A stretch of DNA of 64,000 bases, taken from Aldehydirespirator sp965116195 (lineage in GTDB: Bacteria; Actinomycetota; Acidimicrobiia; Acidimicrobiales; Aldehydirespiratoraceae). Under the pieces are notes generated by a model. The model searched no databases. It saw only the letters and a list, made by a program, of their open reading frames with translations, and was not told where the DNA came from. Made by a program: the position numbers and the translations under genes. The stretch spans positions 3,100,001 through 3,164,000 of the forward strand of contig OZ220491.1 of the NCBI GenBank assembly GCA_965116195.1, written 5' to 3'. Positions 43,278-53,900 of this stretch are shown piece by piece (within the stretch, counting starts at the first letter, position 1; every line of letters starts with the position of its first letter).

Positions 43278-43320
43278 GTCAACACACTCCTTTCAGGGGG
43301 TGGGTCATCTACTTGCGAGG

Positions 43321-43560
43321 ATCATTCCATCTGCGCCACGGGGCATCAAGAACGTATCGCGCCTCAACCCCAAAGCGCGGGGATCATTCCCCCGCGCCAC
43401 GGGGCATCAAGAACGTATCGCGCCTCAACCCCAAAGCGCGGGGATCATTCCCCCGCGCCACGGGGCATCAAGAACGTATCGCGCCTCAACCCCAAAGCGC
43501 GGGGATCATTCCATCTGCGCCACAGGGCATCTGTGCACGCACTGCATTACGACCGGCACA
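43321..43560. repeat. 61-bp tandem array upstream of the dehydrogenase gene
   Basis: ATCATTCC begins units at 43321, 43383, 43444 and 43505; the common body is CACGGGGCATCAAGAACGTA and CGCGCCTCAACCCCAAAGCG. Degenerate GCGCCACAGGGGCATCTGTG copies continue to about 43610. 43278-43811 holds no gene. Confidence 0.85.
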
Positions 43561-43811
43561 GTGACTTCAGTACAAGGCATACAGCGCGCCACAGGGGCAT
43601 CTGTGGTCACGCATTGCATCCCGGTCCTGCCCGGACTCAAATCCGCTACTGATGCGTTTGAGAAGGTGCCGTACCTGCGTGCTGCGAGTCGCGTCACGGC
43701 ATTCTTCGCCCAGACCTCCACAGGAGGTGCCGGTATCTGCGTGCTGCCGGTTTGGGTGACAGCACTTGGCGCGCCCCAACGGAACCCGACCTACACCTAT
43801 AGGGTCAGGTC

Positions 43812-44420
43812 ATGTCACTGCACTGGTCCGACACGGGCGTTGAAGTCCACAAGGTCGTCGTGGGCCCGGTCGCCAACAATGTCTTTGTCATCCGCTGCAC
43901 CGACACGGGCGAAGCGGTGCTCATCGACGCGGCCAACGAACATGAACTCCTGTTGGAGTTGTGCCGTGGGCTGGGCGTGCGAACGGTGCTTGAGACCCAC
44001 GGCCACTGGGATCACATCCAGGCGATCCCGGCGATCCGCGACGCAGGATATGAAGTGGGTGTCACGGCTGAGGACGCAGCCATGCTGCCGAGCTATGACT
44101 ACCTGCTTGAAGACGACACGGTCATCCAGGTTGGCAGACTGCGACTGCACACACTGCACACGCCTGGTCATACACCGGGATCAATGTCGTTTCATGTGGA
44201 GGGGACACCGTTGCTGTTCACGGGTGACACGTTGTTTCCGGGCGGGCCCGGCGCGACACAGTTCGAGGGGGGCGACTTCCCCACGATTGTCCGTTCTATC
44301 GAAGATCGTATTTTCAGCCGCTTTGACGGCTCCACAATCGTGCTGCCGGGCCACGGTGACGACACCACTGTCGGCTCAGAGTCCCCTCAGCTAGACGAGT
44401 GGATCGCCCGCGGTTGGTGA
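43812..44420 (+). CDS. Metallo-beta-lactamase-fold hydrolase (glyoxalase II-like)
   Basis: 202 residues. The metal motif is THGHWDH (H-x-H-x-D-H) followed by LHTPGHTPGSMSFH, LLFTGDTLFPGGPG and the final LPGHGDDT. This set is typical of small hydroxyacylglutathione-hydrolase-like proteins. In a mycothiol user the thioester substrate could be a mycothiol adduct; that is inference. AGG just before ATG 43812 is a weak ribosome site. The last codons (EWIARGW) are copied downstream. Confidence 0.87.
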   Translation: MSLHWSDTGVEVHKVVVGPVANNVFVIRCTDTGEAVLIDAANEHELLLELCRGLGVRTVLETHGHWDHIQAIPAIRDAGYEVGVTAEDAAMLPSYDYLLEDDTVIQVGRLRLHTLHTPGHTPGSMSFHVEGTPLLFTGDTLFPGGPGATQFEGGDFPTIVRSIEDRIFSRFDGSTIVLPGHGDDTTVGSESPQLDEWIARGW

Positions 44421-44560
44421 GCCTGCCCTGTCGCCCCCCCCCCCCCCCAAATGAAAGCTCATGAGTGTCGGCAAGTGGATCGTCTGCGGTTGGTGAGCCT
44501 GCCTTGTTGGTACCGGCGACATGAGTCGGCAATGATCGGATCGTCGCGGTTGGTGAGCCT
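44398..44560. repeat. Degenerate copies of the 3' end of the MBL gene
   Basis: GGATCG..GCGGTTGGTGAGCCTGCC occurs at the gene end (44401) and again at about 44477 and 44539. The gap 44421-44945 holds these, the C tract and short degenerate repeats, but no gene. Confidence 0.6.
44434..44448. repeat. Fifteen-C homopolymer
   Basis: The run lies 14 bases after the MBL stop codon. It is outside any supportable gene. Length variation here is likely in both cells and sequencing. Confidence 0.6.
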
Positions 44561-44945
44561 GCCCGGTACCCCACCTCCACTCCCGTCCGATACCGAATGA
44601 CGGTGAAGGTGCCTTGAAGTTTGTTGCTGTGCGCGCCTCCACTCCCGCCCGACACCGAATGACCCGTCCCCGACACCGACCGGCCATGACACCGATGAGG
44701 ACACTGACGAGCCGGTCCCGTCGGGGCCGGTCTTGCCAATTCGACTTCCGGGTTCGTGACTGAGATTGGTTTCGGCACCGACCGGTCGGTATCACCGATC
44801 AGCCTTCAGGTGTGCTTGCCCCATATGCTCGCAGGTCTCGGTATTGCCCAGCCGGTATCACCGATCAGTCGGTATCCAGGTAGCGTGACTGGTGAGGCCA
44901 CAAAGAGGTCCGAACAATCCAAAGAACTCTTGGCAGGAGGTTCAG

Positions 44946-45878
44946 TTGAGCAAGATTCTTGAAGGCAAGGTTGCGCTGGTGACCGGTGCAGGGCGTGGTA
45001 TCGGACGAGAGCACGCGCTCATGCTTGCCGAGCATGGTGCCAAGGTGGTGGTCAACGACCTGGGCGGTGATGAGTTTGGTACCGGTGCCGACGTGACTCC
45101 TGCTGCTGAGGTGGTGGAAGCCATCACGTCGTCGGGCGGCGAGGCTGTCGTCAACGGCGGCAGCGTGGCCAGTTTTGCTGATGCCGGGGCCATGGTTCAG
45201 CAGGCCATTGACACTTTTGGCGACATCAACATCGTGGTCAACAATGCCGGCATTCTGCGCGACCGCATGATGTTCTCAATGAGCGAAGACGACTGGGACA
45301 CCGTGATCGCAGTGCATCTCAAGGGCACGTTCGGGCCTTCGCATCATGCCGCAACATATTGGCGCAACAAGGCCAAAGCCGGTGAGACAACCTACGGTCG
45401 CATCATCAACACTTCGTCGCCGTCAGGGATCTACGGCAATGTCGGACAGACCAACTACGGAGCCGCCAAGGCGGGCATTGCCGCGTTCACTGTGATTGCA
45501 GCCCAGGAACTGGTGCGATACGGAGTTACCGTGAACTGCCTGGCCCCGACGGCTTGGTCACGTCTCACGGCACCTTTGATGGGTGGTGAGGGTGCCTCCG
45601 AGGAACTCAAGGACAGTATTGATCCTCGTTGGATAGCTGTTGTCACGGCTTGGCTCGCCAGTCCTGAGGCCGCCAATGTGACCGGTCGGGTCTTTGACGT
45701 TCGGGGCAGCAAGCTCGGCATTGCTGAAGGGTGGCATCTGGGGCCGGTGGCCGAACAGCCCGATAACCCAGCCGAACTCGGCCCCGTGATGGCTGACCTG
45801 ATGTCCCGGGCACGACTCAACGCCAACATGGACGGCAAGGATCATCAGGGACTGGGCTTTCCCAGCCAGGCCATATAG
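44946..45878 (+). CDS. Short-chain dehydrogenase, 3-hydroxyacyl-CoA type
   Basis: 310 residues from TTG 44946, set by GGCAGGAGG five bases before it; the longer frame to 44892 lacks such a site. GAGRGIGREHALMLAEHGAK (cofactor loop), NNAGILRDRM, then catalytic Ser (NTSSPSG) and YGAAK. The NDLGGDEFG after strand 2 and the long C-terminus resemble the (3R)-hydroxyacyl-CoA dehydrogenase part of multifunctional beta-oxidation enzymes. The neighbours are another SDR and an acyl-CoA dehydrogenase on the same strand. Confidence 0.88.
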   Translation: MSKILEGKVALVTGAGRGIGREHALMLAEHGAKVVVNDLGGDEFGTGADVTPAAEVVEAITSSGGEAVVNGGSVASFADAGAMVQQAIDTFGDINIVVNNAGILRDRMMFSMSEDDWDTVIAVHLKGTFGPSHHAATYWRNKAKAGETTYGRIINTSSPSGIYGNVGQTNYGAAKAGIAAFTVIAAQELVRYGVTVNCLAPTAWSRLTAPLMGGEGASEELKDSIDPRWIAVVTAWLASPEAANVTGRVFDVRGSKLGIAEGWHLGPVAEQPDNPAELGPVMADLMSRARLNANMDGKDHQGLGFPSQAI

Positions 45879-45939
45879 ACAGGTCCGCAGACAGGTTCGC
45901 AACCGTTCCGCGTGGTGCCGGTAATCGCCCATGTCTGAA

Positions 45940-46050
45940 TAATTATGATCTGAGTGATCATGGTTCGGATGATGACAGGTTGAGTGGTCACGGGTTGAAT
46001 GATCATGTGTTGAGTGATCACGGGTTGAGCAGTCATATAATCTGGATGAT
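45940..46050. repeat. Short degenerate repeats (about 20 bp) before the second SDR gene
   Basis: Variants of GATCATG(G/T)GTTGAGTGATCA recur five or six times, with TGATCA palindromes. Possibly a regulator site cluster or simple slippage. Confidence 0.5.
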
Positions 46051-46068
46051 CATGTCCGGGAGGTAATC

Positions 46069-46776
46069 GTGGAGTCTCGGATCGTCGTGGTGACAGGCCA
46101 CAGAGGCGGCATCGGCAGTTGTGTAAGGGAGCGCTTCGAGAGCCACGGCGACGTTGTCGTGGGTCTCGACTTGGTTGACGGAGTTGACCTCACCGATGCA
46201 GCAACATGCAACGATGTGACTGAGCAGATCGTGCAGGAGCACGGTCGCATTGATGTTCTCTGCAATAATGCCGGTATTGGCGCTGTCGGGACGGTCTGCG
46301 ATGCCACGCCTGATGAGTGGCAGCGTGTCTTTCAGATCAACGTTTTTGCGGTGGCCTATCTGAGCAGGTCGGTGATCCTTCAGATGCGCAAGCAGGAGAG
46401 TGGTGTCATCGTGAACACATGCTCGGTTGTGGCCAACATCGGCCTCGTTGACAGGGCCGTCTACGGTGCCAGCAAGGGAGCGGTACGTGCCTTGACCCTG
46501 GCTATGGCGGCTGATGAAATCAGACACGGGATCCGGGTCAACTGCGTGAGTCCTGCGACAGTTGACGGTCCTTGGGTGAGGCGTCTGATTGACGCGTCAG
46601 ACGATCCGAGTGCTGCTCTTCGAGCGCTCCAGAAGCGTCAGCCACTGGGCCAGATGGTGCAGCCCGAAGATGTCGCCGAGGTGGTGTTTCACCTGTCAAG
46701 ATCGGACTCGGCAATCACGGGCTTTGACTATCGCCTGGATGCTGGCATGACCACTGTCAGCCACACCGGGAACTGA
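46069..46776 (+). CDS. Short-chain dehydrogenase/reductase
   Basis: 235 residues from GTG 46069, preceded by GGGAGG at six bases. VTGHRGGIGSCVRERFESHG (cofactor loop), LCNNAGIGAVG, catalytic Ser region VNTCSVVAN, YGASKGAVRALTLAMA and the C-terminal PLGQMVQPEDVAEVV. A classic SDR; D34 or so after strand 2 (GLDLVDG) suggests NAD rather than NADP. The substrate is unknown, likely a hydroxyacyl or secondary alcohol compound given the flanking genes. Confidence 0.88.
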   Translation: MESRIVVVTGHRGGIGSCVRERFESHGDVVVGLDLVDGVDLTDAATCNDVTEQIVQEHGRIDVLCNNAGIGAVGTVCDATPDEWQRVFQINVFAVAYLSRSVILQMRKQESGVIVNTCSVVANIGLVDRAVYGASKGAVRALTLAMAADEIRHGIRVNCVSPATVDGPWVRRLIDASDDPSAALRALQKRQPLGQMVQPEDVAEVVFHLSRSDSAITGFDYRLDAGMTTVSHTGN

Positions 46777-46854
46777 TTGTGAGCCGAAGGGCTGAGTCGG
46801 GTGAGTCGGGTGCTGAGACAGATGCCTGGGCTCTGGATCCGGGCGATGAGATGG

Positions 46855-46944
46855 AAAGCTGAAGGGCTTTTGTGCTGAGCAAAGAGCAACAGGGTCGTAA
46901 GCTGAGTCGGGTGCTTGGGTCGGGGCAAATGGGATGGGAAGTTG
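46855..46944 (+). repeat. Degenerate copy of the acyl-CoA dehydrogenase start
   Basis: GATGGAAAGCTGAAGGGCTT and TGAGCAAAGAGCAA repeat, with changes, the real start GATGGGAAGTTGATGGACTT and TGAGCGAAGAGCAG. GCTGAGTCGGGTG also recurs. Confidence 0.5.
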
Positions 46945-48108
46945 ATGGACTTTGAACTGAGCGAAGAGCAGAAGATGTTCCGTGATGTGCTGCGACAGTT
47001 CGTTGATGACGAGATCAAGCCGGTGGCCCGCGAGTTGGAGCAGTCGGGCCGCTACCCCACCGAGATCGTGGCCAAGTTGGCCGAACTCGGTTTGTTTGGG
47101 ATCACCGTGGGTGCTGAATATGGCGGCCTTGACCTGGACACGGTGTCAATGAGCCTGGTGTTTGAGGAGATTTCCAGAGGATGGATGGGTATCGCGGGCA
47201 TCCTCGGTACTCATTCGCTCAGTTGCCGGATGATCACCAGTCATGGCACAGACGAACAGAAGCAGCGCTGGCTGCCCGAACTTGCCACCGGGCAGCGTCG
47301 CACCGCCATCGCCCTCACAGAGCCCGGCGCGGGTAGTGACCTGCAGGGCATCTCCACCACGGCTAGACGTGACGGCAATGACTATGTGATCCGCGGTACC
47401 AAGACCTGGATCACCAATGCCCGTTTTGCTGATCCGTTGCCGGTACTGGTCAAGACCGACCCGAAAGCCGAGCCGCGGCACAAGGGGATGAGTGTGCTGA
47501 TGGTTGATGCCGACACCGGTGGCCTTGAAGTGCTTCGTGACCTGGGAAAGCTGGGCTACAAGGGCCCCGAATCCTGTGAGGTGGTGCTGGATGATGCCCG
47601 GGTGCCAGTTCGGAATTTGCTGGGAGGTCAGGAGGGCCTCGGGTTCAAACAGGTGATGTCGGGCCTTGAGGTTGGCCGGATCAATATCGCGGCCCGCGCT
47701 GTGGGTGTCGCTCAGGCTGCCTTTGACGCAGCGCTGGCCTACGCCAACGAGCGTGAAGCCTTCGGCCAGCGCATCGGAGAGTTTCAGGCTGTCCAGTTGA
47801 AGTTGGCTGACATGGCCACTGAGATTGAGGCGTCGCGCCTGCTCACACGTTGGGCTGCCAACCGCATTGATCAGAGTTTGCGCGCTGATGTGGAGGCTGG
47901 CATGGCCAAGTACTTCGCGTCTGAGACCGCTATCAGGGCATCGCTTGAGTCCATGCGGATTCACGGCGGTTACGGATATTCCACCGAACTTGAGATTGAG
48001 CGTCTCTATCGTGATGCACCGCTGATGGCCATCGGTGAGGGCACCAACGAAATCCAACGCACCATCATCGCCAGAGGCCTGATGAAAAGGGCCAGCGGCC
48101 GCTCATGA
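46945..48108 (+). CDS. Acyl-CoA dehydrogenase
   Basis: 387 residues from ATG 46945 (GGGAAG four bases upstream). N-terminal helical domain FELSEEQKMFRDVLRQFVDD, FAD/substrate region ALTEPGAGSDLQGISTTARR, then KTWITNARFADPLPVLVKT, and a C-terminal domain with RMHGGYG-like MRIHGGYGYSTELEIERLYR and GEGTNEIQRTIIARGL. It introduces the alpha-beta double bond of acyl-CoA with electron-transfer flavoprotein as acceptor. It follows two SDR genes on the same strand, in keeping with a fatty-acid catabolic set. Confidence 0.93.
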   Translation: MDFELSEEQKMFRDVLRQFVDDEIKPVARELEQSGRYPTEIVAKLAELGLFGITVGAEYGGLDLDTVSMSLVFEEISRGWMGIAGILGTHSLSCRMITSHGTDEQKQRWLPELATGQRRTAIALTEPGAGSDLQGISTTARRDGNDYVIRGTKTWITNARFADPLPVLVKTDPKAEPRHKGMSVLMVDADTGGLEVLRDLGKLGYKGPESCEVVLDDARVPVRNLLGGQEGLGFKQVMSGLEVGRINIAARAVGVAQAAFDAALAYANEREAFGQRIGEFQAVQLKLADMATEIEASRLLTRWAANRIDQSLRADVEAGMAKYFASETAIRASLESMRIHGGYGYSTELEIERLYRDAPLMAIGEGTNEIQRTIIARGLMKRASGRS

Positions 48109-48146
48109 CCGCGCACCACCGCATGGGAAAAGACCAACTGGAACAG

Positions 48147-48330
48147 GATCAACAAGAGTCAGCAACGGTACATGACCGCGCGACACTCTGACCGATCCTG
48201 CGGTCGGCAGGATGATGGGATCAACAAGAGTCAGCAAACGGTACATGACCGCGCGACACTCTGACCGATCCTGCGGTCGGCAGGATGATGGGATCAACAA
48301 GAGTCAGCAACCGTGCATGACTGCGCATTA
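48147..48330. repeat. 73-bp tandem repeats
   Basis: GATCAACAAGAGTCAGCAA begins at 48147, 48219 and 48292, with GACACTCTGACCGATCCTGC in the first two units. Also contains the small inverted repeat GATCCTGCGGTCGGCAGGAT. No gene in 48109-48417. Confidence 0.8.
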
Positions 48331-48417
48331 CCGCGCATGGCTGCGCACAGGTCCTGCGCCGCGGCTACCCGTCACAACTACCCCGCAGCGACCACCCCGT
48401 CGCAACCACTCCAGAGG

Positions 48418-49725
48418 TCAACTCAGATCGAACCACTCCTTGGCGCGTTCTACATACCACTGGGCATTGTTGGCCCACTCTGCGTCACCCCATTCCGAGA
48501 CCAGAGTTCGGACCTTTTGCGTGTCGGCCGCGGCCTGTGCAGCCGGGGGATAAGGGGCGTCGGGTGAGGCCGGCACCTGGCCGACTATGTTGGCCACCGC
48601 GGCTTGACCCTGCCGACTGATGAGGTAGTTGACGAAGGCCTCGGCGTTTTTGATGTTGGGAGCATTGGCCGGGATGTTCACAGTGAAGCCAACCGTCATC
48701 ACGTACTCGGGTGCTACCCACACGACCGGCGCACCCTGGTTGATGGCGACCTGCACAGGGTCGAGGTAGCACAACCCGAGCACCGCAAAGTTGCCCTGCG
48801 CCATTTGTTGTTGGGCTTGGGGGTAGTCGGCTTGGAACACCACGTCGTTGGCGCTGTAGCCCTCCCAGAAGGCTTCCCAGCGGGCATCGTCCTCCCACTT
48901 TGCTCGGGTCTCGATCATCATGGCGTGGGCACCGCTGCCCACCTTGAGGATGTCCTGCATGACGATCTCTCCCCTGTACTGAGGGTCTGCCAGATCCTCC
49001 CAGTTCTGCAGGGGGTCAAGGCCCAACTCCTCAATACGTTCTGAGTTGTAACAGATGCCCTTGAGCATGTTCCCATACGTGTACCAGGCTCCTGAAGGGT
49101 CTCTCAGTTCTTCGGGTATGTTGGTTTTTTCGGGAGAGTCAAAGGCGTGCAGGTGGCCTTGCTGTTCCCAGAGGCGAGAGAAGCCGTCCCAGCCCACGAT
49201 CACGATGTCAGCGTCAATAACTCCTGCTTCTGTCTGGGTTTTGAAGCGTTCGGTGGTTTCGGCATCGTCAGAGCGAAGGTATTCCACCTCAATGCCGGGA
49301 TGCACCTCATTGAAGGCTGCAATGAACGCCTCGGTTTGTTGGGTGGACCAGTTGGTCCACCACATCAACTGGCCGGACAAGCCCGAGGCGCCAGTTTGTT
49401 CCGTTGCGGCTTGCTCAGTTGTGGTCTGCTCGGGTGCGGCTTGTTCTGTTGCTGCTGTTGCGTCTGTTGCTGCTGTTGCGTCTGCTGCTGCTGTTGCGTC
49501 TGTTGCTGCTGTTGCGTCTGTTGCTGCTGTTGCGTCTGTTGCTGCTGTTGCGTCTGTTGCTGCTGTTGCGTCTGTTGCGTCTGCCTGCTCGGCTCCGGCT
49601 TGGGCAGTGTCCTCCGTTGAGCCGGTGTCGCCGGTGTCGTCATCGCCGCATGCTGCTGACACGAGTCCGAGCACAATCAGCACGGCGAAGAACCGCAAGC
49701 CGGACTGTAACCATCTTGATCCCAT
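48418..49725 (-). CDS. ABC-type extracellular solute-binding lipoprotein
   Basis: 435 residues from ATG 49725, with AGGAG seven bases upstream. The signal peptide ends in a lipobox (VLGLVSAAC), so the protein is lipid-anchored. After it comes an acidic linker with about ten TDATAA units (18-bp DNA repeats) and EQAAPEQTTT. From about residue 110 follows a family 1/spermidine-putrescine-like binding domain (GQLMWWTNWSTQQTEAFIAA, ...PSGAWYTYGNMLKGICYN, ...FVNYLISRQGQAAVANIVGQ). The permease and ATPase are not in the window. Fe3+ or polyamine-type substrates are typical, but the ligand is unknown. Confidence 0.87.
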   Translation of the reverse strand: MGSRWLQSGLRFFAVLIVLGLVSAACGDDDTGDTGSTEDTAQAGAEQADATDATAATDATAATDATAATDATAATDATAAADATAATDATAATEQAAPEQTTTEQAATEQTGASGLSGQLMWWTNWSTQQTEAFIAAFNEVHPGIEVEYLRSDDAETTERFKTQTEAGVIDADIVIVGWDGFSRLWEQQGHLHAFDSPEKTNIPEELRDPSGAWYTYGNMLKGICYNSERIEELGLDPLQNWEDLADPQYRGEIVMQDILKVGSGAHAMMIETRAKWEDDARWEAFWEGYSANDVVFQADYPQAQQQMAQGNFAVLGLCYLDPVQVAINQGAPVVWVAPEYVMTVGFTVNIPANAPNIKNAEAFVNYLISRQGQAAVANIVGQVPASPDAPYPPAAQAAADTQKVRTLVSEWGDAEWANNAQWYVERAKEWFDLS

Positions 49726-49784
49726 TGAGTTTCTCCTGAGATAGCGGGACCGTGAAATCAGAGCCACAGATCAGAGCCGTCAGA

Positions 49785-50657
49785 CTAGAGCGGTTTGCCG
49801 TTGTGGAGGATTCCGTACACGTCGGTGCGGCGGTCGTTGCGGGGCTGGATGAGGGGACTGCGCGCCTGGGCTCGCCGAACTTCGGACATGTCGATTTCGA
49901 CCAGTTGAGACTGTTCGTTGAGATTTGACAGTGGGCCGGCGGCGACCTGGCCGTAAGGGTCGGCGACAATGGATGCGCCGAGAAACTCAACACCGTCGCA
50001 GGAGCCGACCTGTGAGGTGCAGGCGATGAACACCTGGCTCAGGTTGGCCTGCACCAGAGCGCCTTGGGCGTGGGGGATCAACTCGCCTTCGGCGTATTGA
50101 CGTCGGTCAAAGCCGCGAACCCAGGCCGTTGGCACACATATCAGGTCGGCACCACGCAGCGCCAGCACCCGCACCACCTCAACGAAGCGGAGGTCATAGC
50201 AAATGCAGAGTCCGATAGCGCCGTAAGCGGTCTCAACCACGGTAAGCCCCAGATCGCCCGGAGTGAAGCAGTGTTTCTCCACGTCAAAAAGGTGCAGTTT
50301 GCGATAGTGGGACACCACCCCGTCAGAACTGACAATGACCGCTGTGTTATAGATACCACTTTTGGAACGCTCGCAGAATCCACCGACAACGAGCCCGCCA
50401 TGGAGGCCTGCCAGAGCCTGCCACTCGGTGACGGTCGGCCCGTCAAGAGCTTCCGCCAACGGTTCGAGCGTGTCAAGATCGGCGCTGTACCAGGGCACCG
50501 TCATCTCGGGCAGCACAACAATGTCGGCCCCCTGCTCAAACAGTTCCACCGCAGCCGCAACGCCAGCCTGTCTGTTGGTCTCCGCCGCCCCCGGCTGACT
50601 GAGCAGCTGCGCCAGACCTATACGAGTCACCTGCGCCAGCCTATTCGGTCGCAGCAA
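49785..50657 (-). CDS. Carbon-nitrogen hydrolase (nitrilase superfamily)
   Basis: 290 residues. The catalytic triad is E51 (DIVVLPEMTVPWYS), K120 (SHYRKLHLFD) and C153 (GLCICYDLRFVE). The family hydrolyses C-N bonds of amides such as N-carbamoyl amino acids or omega-amides. The exact substrate cannot be read from sequence. It lies 59 bases upstream of the binding-protein gene on the same strand, so uptake and hydrolysis of one nitrogen compound is possible. The region before the gene is a 62-bp repeat array. Confidence 0.88.
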   Translation of the reverse strand: MLRPNRLAQVTRIGLAQLLSQPGAAETNRQAGVAAAVELFEQGADIVVLPEMTVPWYSADLDTLEPLAEALDGPTVTEWQALAGLHGGLVVGGFCERSKSGIYNTAVIVSSDGVVSHYRKLHLFDVEKHCFTPGDLGLTVVETAYGAIGLCICYDLRFVEVVRVLALRGADLICVPTAWVRGFDRRQYAEGELIPHAQGALVQANLSQVFIACTSQVGSCDGVEFLGASIVADPYGQVAAGPLSNLNEQSQLVEIDMSEVRRAQARSPLIQPRNDRRTDVYGILHNGKPL

Positions 50658-50694
50658 CTGGCCAGACGGTGAACGTTTGGGTCCAGGTCACGGG

Positions 50695-50910
50695 CACCGT
50701 TCCCGTGGTTTGTGCGGGGCATATCTCAACCTCTTCGATCCAACCGCCCACGCTGGCACCGTTCCCGTGGTTTGTGCGGGGCATATCTCAACCTCTTCGA
50801 TCCAACCGCCCACGCTGGCACCGTTCCCGTGGTTTGTGCGGGGCATATCTCAACCTCTTGGATCCAACCGCCCACGCTGGCACCGTTCCCGTGGTTTGTG
50901 CGGGGCATAT
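50695..50910. repeat. 62-bp tandem array
   Basis: CACCGTTCCCGTGGTTTGTG begins at 50695, 50757, 50819 and 50881. Three units are full and almost identical, with TCTCAACCTCTTCGATCCAA inside. It fills the gap between the hsdR end and the nitrilase start. Confidence 0.88.
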
Positions 50911-50941
50911 GGTTTGGGCATTGGTGGTTTGCGTTTGGTTT

Positions 50942-53900
50942 CTACCCGCCGGCCGGTTGGGTGTTCACACGCGCCGGTGCTTTGGGCGTTGCCCAGACCT
51001 CTGACAGTGCCTCGGCTTGTTCAAGCACTGTCAGGGTTGCTTGTTCCTGCTTGTCCGGCGGGTAGCCGTGCCTGTTCAGGATGCGTTTCACCAGGCGGCG
51101 AAGATTGGCACGCACGTTCTCTCTGACTGTCCAGTCGATTGTCGCGTTGGTGCGGACGGTTTCCACGAGTTGACGTGCGATCTCACGCAGAGTCTCGTCG
51201 CCGAGTACTTGAACGGCACTGTCGTTGGTCTCAAGGGCATCGTAGAAGGCAAGTTCATCTTCGCTGAGGCCCAGTTTCTCGCCGCGTTGGTCGGCTTCTC
51301 GCATCTCCTTGGCCAGTGCGATCAGTTCTTCGATCACCTGGGCTGCTTCTATGGAGCGGTTTTGGTATTGGCGCAGTGTGTGCTCCAGTAGTTCGGCGAA
51401 GGAACGTGCTTGCACCACGTTCTTGCGTCGGCGGGTGGCTACTTCGCCCTTCAAGAGTTTCTGTAGCAGTTCGACAGCAAGGTTGCGGTGACGCATGCCG
51501 CGCACTTCGGCCAGGAACTCCTCGGACAGGATCGAGATATTGGGCTTTTTCAGGCCGGCTGCCGCAAAGATGTCAACCACACCCTCGGGCGCTACCGCTT
51601 GCGCGACAATCTGTCGTATTGCATGATCAAGTTCTTCCTCAACTTGTACTTCACTTGCGGTCCGCTTGGTGAGCGCCAAGCGGACAGTCTGCAAAAAGGA
51701 CACGTCGTCGCGGATGCGCATGGCATCTTGATGTGGGACGGCGAGAGCAAACGCTTGCTCCAGTTCGCGCACGCTACCGGTGAAGCGCTCCTTGCCGTCA
51801 GGTTGTGACAACACATGTTCTTGGGCTGCGGGCAGCAATTCCAGTCGCTGAGTCGCGCCTTGATGCCAAGTTGACCAGTCGAAGCCGTGGAGGATGCCAC
51901 AGCAGATGTCATATTTCTCAAGCATCACTGCCACGGCCTCGGTTTGATCAAGCGCTGTCCTGCCCTTGCCACCGCTGTCTGTATAGGTATTGAGTGCCTG
52001 CTGGAGTTCGTTGGCCAAGCCCAGGTAGTCAACAACCAGTCCGCCGGGTTTGTCCTTGAACACACGGTTGACGCGGGCGATGGCCTGCATGAGTCCGTGG
52101 CCTCGCATCGGCTTGTCAACGTACATCGTGTGCAGACTGGGTGCATCAAAGCCTGTCAGCCACATGTCACGCACCAGCACCATGCGCAGGTCGTCGTCGG
52201 GGTCGCGGAAGCGTCTGGCCAGCGCTTCGCGTCGTGCTTTGTTGCGGATGTGTGGCTGCCAGTCAGAAGGGTCAGATGCAGAACCGGTCATCACGACTTT
52301 GATGCTTCCTTTGTCGTCTTCGCTGTGGTGCAATTCGGGGCGTAGTCGTACCAGTTCACGGTAGAGATCAATACAGATGCGGCGACTCATGCACACCACC
52401 ATTGCCTTGCCTTCGATGGTAGCCAGGCGAGTTTCGTAGTGCTCAATCAGGTCAGATGCAACAAGACGAACGCGCTGTTCTGCTCCGACGATGGCCTCAA
52501 GTTGTGCCCACCGTGTCTTCAGTTTCTCTCTGCTCTCGCTCTCCTCACCTTCGGTGACCTCATCGAACTTCTCGTCAATCAATGTGTGCGTGGTGTCATC
52601 AAGGGTTACTTTGGCGAGGCGGTTTTCGTAGTAGATAGGCACTGTTGCCTGGTCGGACACCGCCTGTTCAATATCATAGATGCTGATGTAGTTCCCGAAT
52701 ACGGCTCGTGTGTTGGCATCCTGGTGTTCAATGGGTGTTCCTGTGAAGCCGACAAATGAAGCATGCGGCAGTGCATCACGCATGTGGCGAGCGAAGCCGT
52801 CAATGAAGTCATACTGGCTGCGATGGGCCTCGTCGGCGATCACGATGATGTTGTGCCGATCCGAAAGTGACGGATGCGTGTCGCCTCTCTCTTCGGGGTA
52901 GAACTTCTGGATCGTGGTGAACACCACGCCACCGGAGACAACCGTCAACTTCTGGCGCAGATCGGCGCGGCTCTCGGCCTGGCCGGGAGGTTGGCCGAGC
53001 AGGTCTTCGCAACGAGCGAAGGTGCTGAAGAGTTGGTCGTCCAGATCGTTGCGGTCAGTCAGTACAACGATGGTGGGATTGTTCATTTGCGGATGATACG
53101 CTATAGCACCCGCGTAGAAGGCCATGGTCAGGCTCTTGCCCGCGCCTTGTGTGTGCCACACCACCCCGATGCGGCGGTCATTCTCGTCGGCGAGGAACCC
53201 GTTGGTCTGGGCTCCTGTTGCTCTCAATGTCTGGGCAACGGCTTCGTGCACGGCATGAAATTGGTGATAGCCTGCAATCTTTTTGACGAGCACGCCGCTG
53301 CCATCGTCCTCAAACACGATGAAACGACGAATCAACTCAAGCAACCGTTCTGGCATGCACACACCTTGGAGCAATATCCGCAGTTCCGGTGCGGATGTTT
53401 CGGCAAGATCTTCGCCTGTCACTGTGCGCCACGGTTTGAACCACTCCCTACCGGAGGTGAGCGTGCCGAGTCTTGCTTCTGTGCCGTCAGAGATGATCAG
53501 CAGTTCGTTCATTGAGAACAATGAGGGGAGTTCGTTCTTGTAGGTCTGAAGTTGCTGCCAAGCGGTCCAGATCGTGGCATCATCATCGGTCGGGTTCTTG
53601 AGTTCGATCACGCCAAGCGGCAGACCGTTGACATACAACACAACATCCATGCGACGGGTGTGCCCATGCTCGGCGACTGTGACCTGATTGACAGCAAGCC
53701 AGTCATTGGATTGTGGGTTGGTGTGATCAAACACAGTCACCAACGCCCCACTGATGGCGCCGTCGCTGGTGCGGTATTCGACTTGCACGCCTCTGACAAG
53801 CATGCGATGAAAGGCACGGTTACGTGCTGACAAGGTGGACCCCTCTGGACGGGTCACTTTGCGAAGGGCATCGTTGAGCGCTTCGCTGGGCAAGTCCGGG

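Noticed and set aside
49147..49620. Plus-strand frame with a Cys-rich repeat, metallothionein-like
   Set aside because: It is the antisense of the TDATAA repeat of the binding lipoprotein; the Cys run is a shadow of Ala/Thr codons.
53100..53115. CGCTATAGCA in hsdR as a third copy of the leader element
   Set aside because: Only the ten-base core matches; it lies inside a coding gene and lacks the rest of the 36-nt element.
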